Shown here piece by piece: positions 60,240 through 64,000 of a DNA stretch of 64,000 bases. Numbering within the stretch: the stretch's first letter is position 1; each line of letters starts with the position of its first letter. The stretch is taken from NCBI GenBank assembly GCA_030674185.1, contig CM060305.1, forward strand, positions 168,057,736 to 168,121,735, read 5' to 3'. The position numbers and the translations under genes were made by a program. The notes beneath the pieces are model-generated. The model saw only the letters and a program-made list of their open reading frames with translations. It was not told the DNA's origin and made no database searches. This stretch comes from Monoplex corrugatus (taxonomy: Eukaryota > Mollusca > Gastropoda > Littorinimorpha > Ranellidae).

Positions 60240-61425
60240 TATGGCCACTGTGGGGATGCTGGGGGCTCTTTCAGTATAAATAGTATCCCTGCCTTCTGGG
60301 AAATATTCTGTGCTAGAAAATTCCTCTTTCCTGTCGTTTTATTTTTGTTTCTTTCTTCCTCCCTTTGCTTTCTGTCATTTCTTCCTATCATTTTCTGCCT
60401 TGCTGGTGAATGCTGGTCCATTCACCTGTGTGTGTATGATAAAGTCTTACATACTTTCTCTTAGGATTGATAATAGGGTACATGTATTAAGTGCAGTTTT
60501 GGTTCTAGAGAAATGAGATATGTGGAAGCAATTTTTAGGTAATTCATGCCCGTTTTTATGTATGTTTTAGTGTCCTTAGTTTTTGCTTAAATTTGTATTC
60601 AGGTGTTTTTTAAATGCTCTGTGACAAATTGGACAGAATGGCCAACGCCAGGGGAATTTCCTTAGGTTATGTGCGCGAATGCATTGATATGTGTACTCGA
60701 TTTTTTCTTCTTTTTTTTTCTATGTTGAAGTAGTATGTTTTGAGACGAGTTATAGCCATGGGTGAAAGTGAAAAAATCTCCCAATCCTGAAACCTTAAAT
60801 TTCCATGTCCTCTAAATGTTCCCATTCCTGAAAACCTGCGTCCATTCCTGAAGCAATGGAAACACTTCGAAACAATCGCCATCTTCTTCTTCTTCTAGCC
60901 AGAGCCATCGCCACTTGTTTTTTACTGATTTGTCTATTGCAGAAACATCTGCATTAACAGGCACGTCCTTCATTGTTGCTATCGCATGTGTTAGGCCCAA
61001 ATTTGCTGTCGATACAAATCTTCACTCGCAAACTTTTTTTTCCCCCGGTTTAGACTCGGAATGCGCATGAGCAAGAATGAAAAGGAAGGGAAGTAACTTT
61101 AAACCCTTTCTGTGTTGCCAAGCATCAGTGAAGAATCGCCGTTCGATACAAACGAAGACTAATGGAAAAATAATATAGATAATTGAATTATGCAGATAAG
61201 CTGAGCTGACAGTGTGAAAGACTCTCTCTCTCTCGTTTTTTTTTTTTGTTTTTTGTTTTTTTTGCATTGGCATTTTCCTGAAGTCAAGTTTGCCATTCCG
61301 GAAAAGAACTTTTGTCAATCGGTTCATTCCGGAATTCCGGAACACTCCGGAACTACTTTCACCCATGTATAGCCCTGATATGGCTCTACGCAGTCGGCTG
61401 GTCTTTAAACAAAAATAACAGTAAC
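60240..61425 (+). repeat. Interspersed repeat family A, copy 4, split by a MITE
   Basis: The left part 60240-60756 starts GGGGATGCTGGGGGCTCTTTC. The right part 61368-61425 ends GCAGTCGGCTGG(T)CTTTAAAC. The break falls within TATAGCCCTGAT, which is unbroken in the other three copies, so the original site is known. Confidence 0.85.
60757..61367. mobile_element. MITE with 13-bp inverted ends and 6-bp duplication
   Basis: The 611-base element has perfect terminal inverted repeats (CATGGGTGAAAGT, 60757-60769, and its complement 61355-61367). It is flanked by TATAGC on both sides (60751-60756, 61368-61373). It carries no transposase. CA/TG ends and the 6-base duplication resemble the hAT-like element at 55408. 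Confidence 0.88.
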
Positions 61426-61768
61426 AGTAAGTGGTTTATGGAAACACCCAGTGTGTACGCTCATTGAATTCAGTATGCAGACTGTGCAACAGCTTAATAT
61501 TTGTATAATGTAGATCAAGAGGTGTGCATCACAAGAAAAGCATTACTTGGAACACTTTTTAAAAGTGGACGTGCATACACAAGAAAATTGTTTATCAACA
61601 TTTAGAAAAAGTGTAAGGATCCCCAGTCACATTTATCAGGTCACAAATGGTTGAGAAATATCAAGATTGAAAATTGTGATCTGTTCGAAGGCATCAAAAA
61701 GAAGCACAACTGGCTCAAGACATTGTTTGGGGCCTGTGACCTCAATTTTGAACCGGTTGCATTTTTAA

Positions 61769-63128
61769 CTCTTTCATTCCCGGCTTCCTTGACTTATTAC
61801 TTCCCCTTGTTCCTGACTTCCTGAACTCTTCTATTCCCTTCATTCCCGGCTTTAGCAGAAAAAGAGAAACTAAAAATCAGGGTACTTATTCAGACTGTAC
61901 ATACTGACACCATTCATTGTTGTACACCAGAATGTTATATACCGTTGTGTACAAAAATGATGTGAGAAATTGTGACTAAGTTGACACTTTATGTGACATA
62001 TCATGTGACATGCAGGTGTTAAACAGGTAATTTTCAGTAACATTTTAGAGCAATATTAATATCAAATGCATGCATGGCTTTGTTTTGAGTGCAGGGTGTT
62101 CTCTGCATCCTTCCATTCAAGCTGAGGCACTGTTGTTGTAATATCCATGTCACAATTGTCACAGCTATCGTTTATCACAAATATATACAATCCAGGTGTA
62201 TCAACAGCCTTACATCTCTTTTGTCTTTTCTTGTCACAAACAGTCACACAGTAAGCACACAATGTTTTGCACAGCTATATACACACACACACACACAACA
62301 CCTTCACTGTTTATCCTAGATATGTACATATGGAATCAGTGTCCTGTCACTGTGTCATTTGTCACACATAGGTGACACGTGTGTGGTACACCTTGAAACA
62401 GTTGTGCTGGTTGCTGCACAATACACCCAACACTTCTCAGTAAACTGAACAAGTTCTAGCAGAATCATGTCCGAATAATATAACTGAAAATACTCCAGCG
62501 CCGTCATAGATGTATCAAGTACACGCACAGTCCCAGGTCTGCTCTCGTACTTGATTCTTGTCTTACCGACAGGTGGCACATAATTTCCGCTTGTCCACTC
62601 GAAGCTTGGCTGAGTGTAAAACTGGCAGGTTTTCATCATCTAATTCATCTCCACTCTCATCATTTTCTTCCCAATTTACTACTGCCAATAACTTGGCTGT
62701 CTCCTCTTTGGTCAATTGTAGTAAATCAAAATCTTCATCCGTAAGGGCAGTGCAGAAATCGTTGTCAGAAAATTGATCAGAGTCGGAATTCTGGCCAGTT
62801 TCCACTTTCGCAGTACACATTTACAGTGACTAGTGCCACGCAGACAGCAGTACACTGACCAAAGAGAGAAACTGACCCCTTTCCCACGGTTAGCGGGAGT
62901 CTGGCATTCATTTAATTCATAACCAGTGCCCAGCAAGTGATCCGGTCAAGGACAGATGACGTACATTGATGACGCGACTCGCGCAAACTTCAAAGTGGTC
63001 ACAGCGCATCCCGGTTTTCCGTGCTGCAGGAAGGAAAGGAGCTATTTCCTCAGAACGGTTTTCCGTGCTGCAGGAATGAAGGGTACTGACTACGCAAACC
63101 GGAAAACCGGTTTCCGGGAATGAAAGAG
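61769..63128 (-). mobile_element. Deleted piggyBac derivative
   Basis: The 1360-base element is flanked by TTAA (61765-61768, 63129-63132), with perfect 15-base inverted ends CTCTTTCATTCCCGG (61769-61783, 63114-63128). The minus strand from ATG 62820 encodes an acidic start (SDSDQFSDNDFC..EENDESGDELDDEN). In another frame it continues with the piggyBac N-terminal motif (MTALEYFQLYYSDMILLELV). The catalytic core and zinc domain are missing. Confidence 0.85.
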
Positions 63129-63639
63129 TTAATAATGCATGTAGCCATCTTTGAAATGAAATTGAAATGCAATCTAAATGGTCTCAAAAGTGCCTTTATT
63201 TTGCTTTAGGAGTTGAAATAATCACTGAAAAATATCGTTTTCCTTTTTAGTTAAGTCATAGCAGAAAAAACCTGCAACTTAGTATTCTTTTGCATAACAG
63301 ACTCTCAGGCCTGTTGTTAAGTTGGTATGTTATTTCTTGTGTCCAAAGTTCAAAAGTCAAGTTCAGAAATTGGCCATCTTAGCAGTTTCATCTGACTGGA
63401 AATCCTATCTGAAAAAAAGATAAAGCTGTAATTCTTACAAGTAAAAGTGAAGAAAGTAGTTTTCATTAAGGTCAGTCACAATCACAAAATGGCCAAATTG
63501 ACCTATTGGCCCTTTTGTCAGAGCAGGTCATAAATGTCCACACTTGCGAATTCTATGACTATGAAAAAGTTAAAGACAGTATGAAACTTGGGGGACTTGT
63601 GAAGGAAATGGTAGACAATGTAAAGCTGAAACAGACAAC

Positions 63640-63810
63640 ATCATCATCATCAGGTGCCTTGCCGCATGGCGTTGGCAATCATGGACTTCCATCTGTCTCT
63701 ATCTCTTGTTGCCCCAAGCATCTCCTCCACCCTCCTCGTCTTCAGCCACTCCGCAAGTCCGTCTAGCATTTTCTCCCTGGGTCTACCTGGTGCTGTCTTT
63801 CCCTCCAGAA
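63640..63810 (-). pseudogene. LINE 3'-end fragment with (CAT)n tail
   Basis: The minus strand reads GKTAPGRPREKMLDGLAEWL, then DRDRWKSMIANAMRQGT and stop, followed by a (TCA)n run. It is the same 3' end as at 44600-44890 and the best preserved at its very C-terminus. Confidence 0.8.
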
Positions 63811-64000
63811 GAACATGGACAGAAAAAAAGATAAAAACAAAAACAACACACATACAATTGCTAGTAACTGAAAACTAATCTGGTGACAGAACTCATCCTT
63901 ATCTAACCTCTCTTTAATTGTTTTGAGAAGAGCTCATTTCATTTTCTACTCCCATTTCTGCTGTTTGTTTCCAACACATATTCCTTACTTTCTTAGATCT

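Overview
The window is nuclear DNA from an animal. It has long spliced genes with GT-AG introns, AATAAA polyadenylation signals, very abundant GT/AC microsatellites, and dense LINEs, DNA transposons and short interspersed repeats. The repeat types and the protein divergence suggest a lophotrochozoan, most likely a gastropod mollusc. That placement is an inference; nothing here proves it.

Three host genes are supported. (1) The 3' part of an RSL1D1-like gene (ribosomal L1 domain, nucleolar) is on the + strand and ends at 8270. (2) An ANKRD40-like gene is on the - strand, with coding exons between 22081 and 14966. (3) A complete U2AF2 gene (U2AF 65 kDa splicing factor subunit) is on the + strand, 22729-58944. 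It has 12 coding exons that join in phase to give 448 residues with an RS region, the U2AF35-binding tryptophan motif, RRM1, RRM2 and the C-terminal UHM. ANKRD40 and U2AF2 start codons are 647 bases apart and divergent, so they probably share a promoter region. RSL1D1 and ANKRD40 converge on a gene-poor AT-rich stretch (8.5-14.9 kb).

Layout: 1-2950 is a decayed CR1/L2-type LINE (- strand); 2960-3300 is a piece of a different LINE; 3437-4247 is a 62-bp satellite with a four-unit higher-order period; 5.9-8.3 kb holds RSL1D1 exons and a GT-rich VNTR; 8.5-14.9 kb is possible 3' UTR or intergenic; 15-22 kb is ANKRD40; 22.7-59 kb is U2AF2 and its repeat-filled introns; 59-64 kb holds the U2AF2 3' flank and several transposon derivatives.

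The richest part is the 13.4-kb last intron of U2AF2. It contains a piggyBac element bounded by TTAA (45812-54491) whose two-exon transposase gene has a GC-AG intron. Nested in that element are an intact mariner (46919-48242) and, inside the transposase intron, a LINE with a restriction-like endonuclease (50222-52949, 18-bp target duplication) that carries a tRNA-like A/B-box module in its 3' UTR. Next to it is a hAT-like transposon (55408-58182) with 6-bp target duplications and two frameshifts. TTAA-flanked and 6-bp-duplication short elements also occur outside this intron, so several transposase families appear to have been active in this genome.
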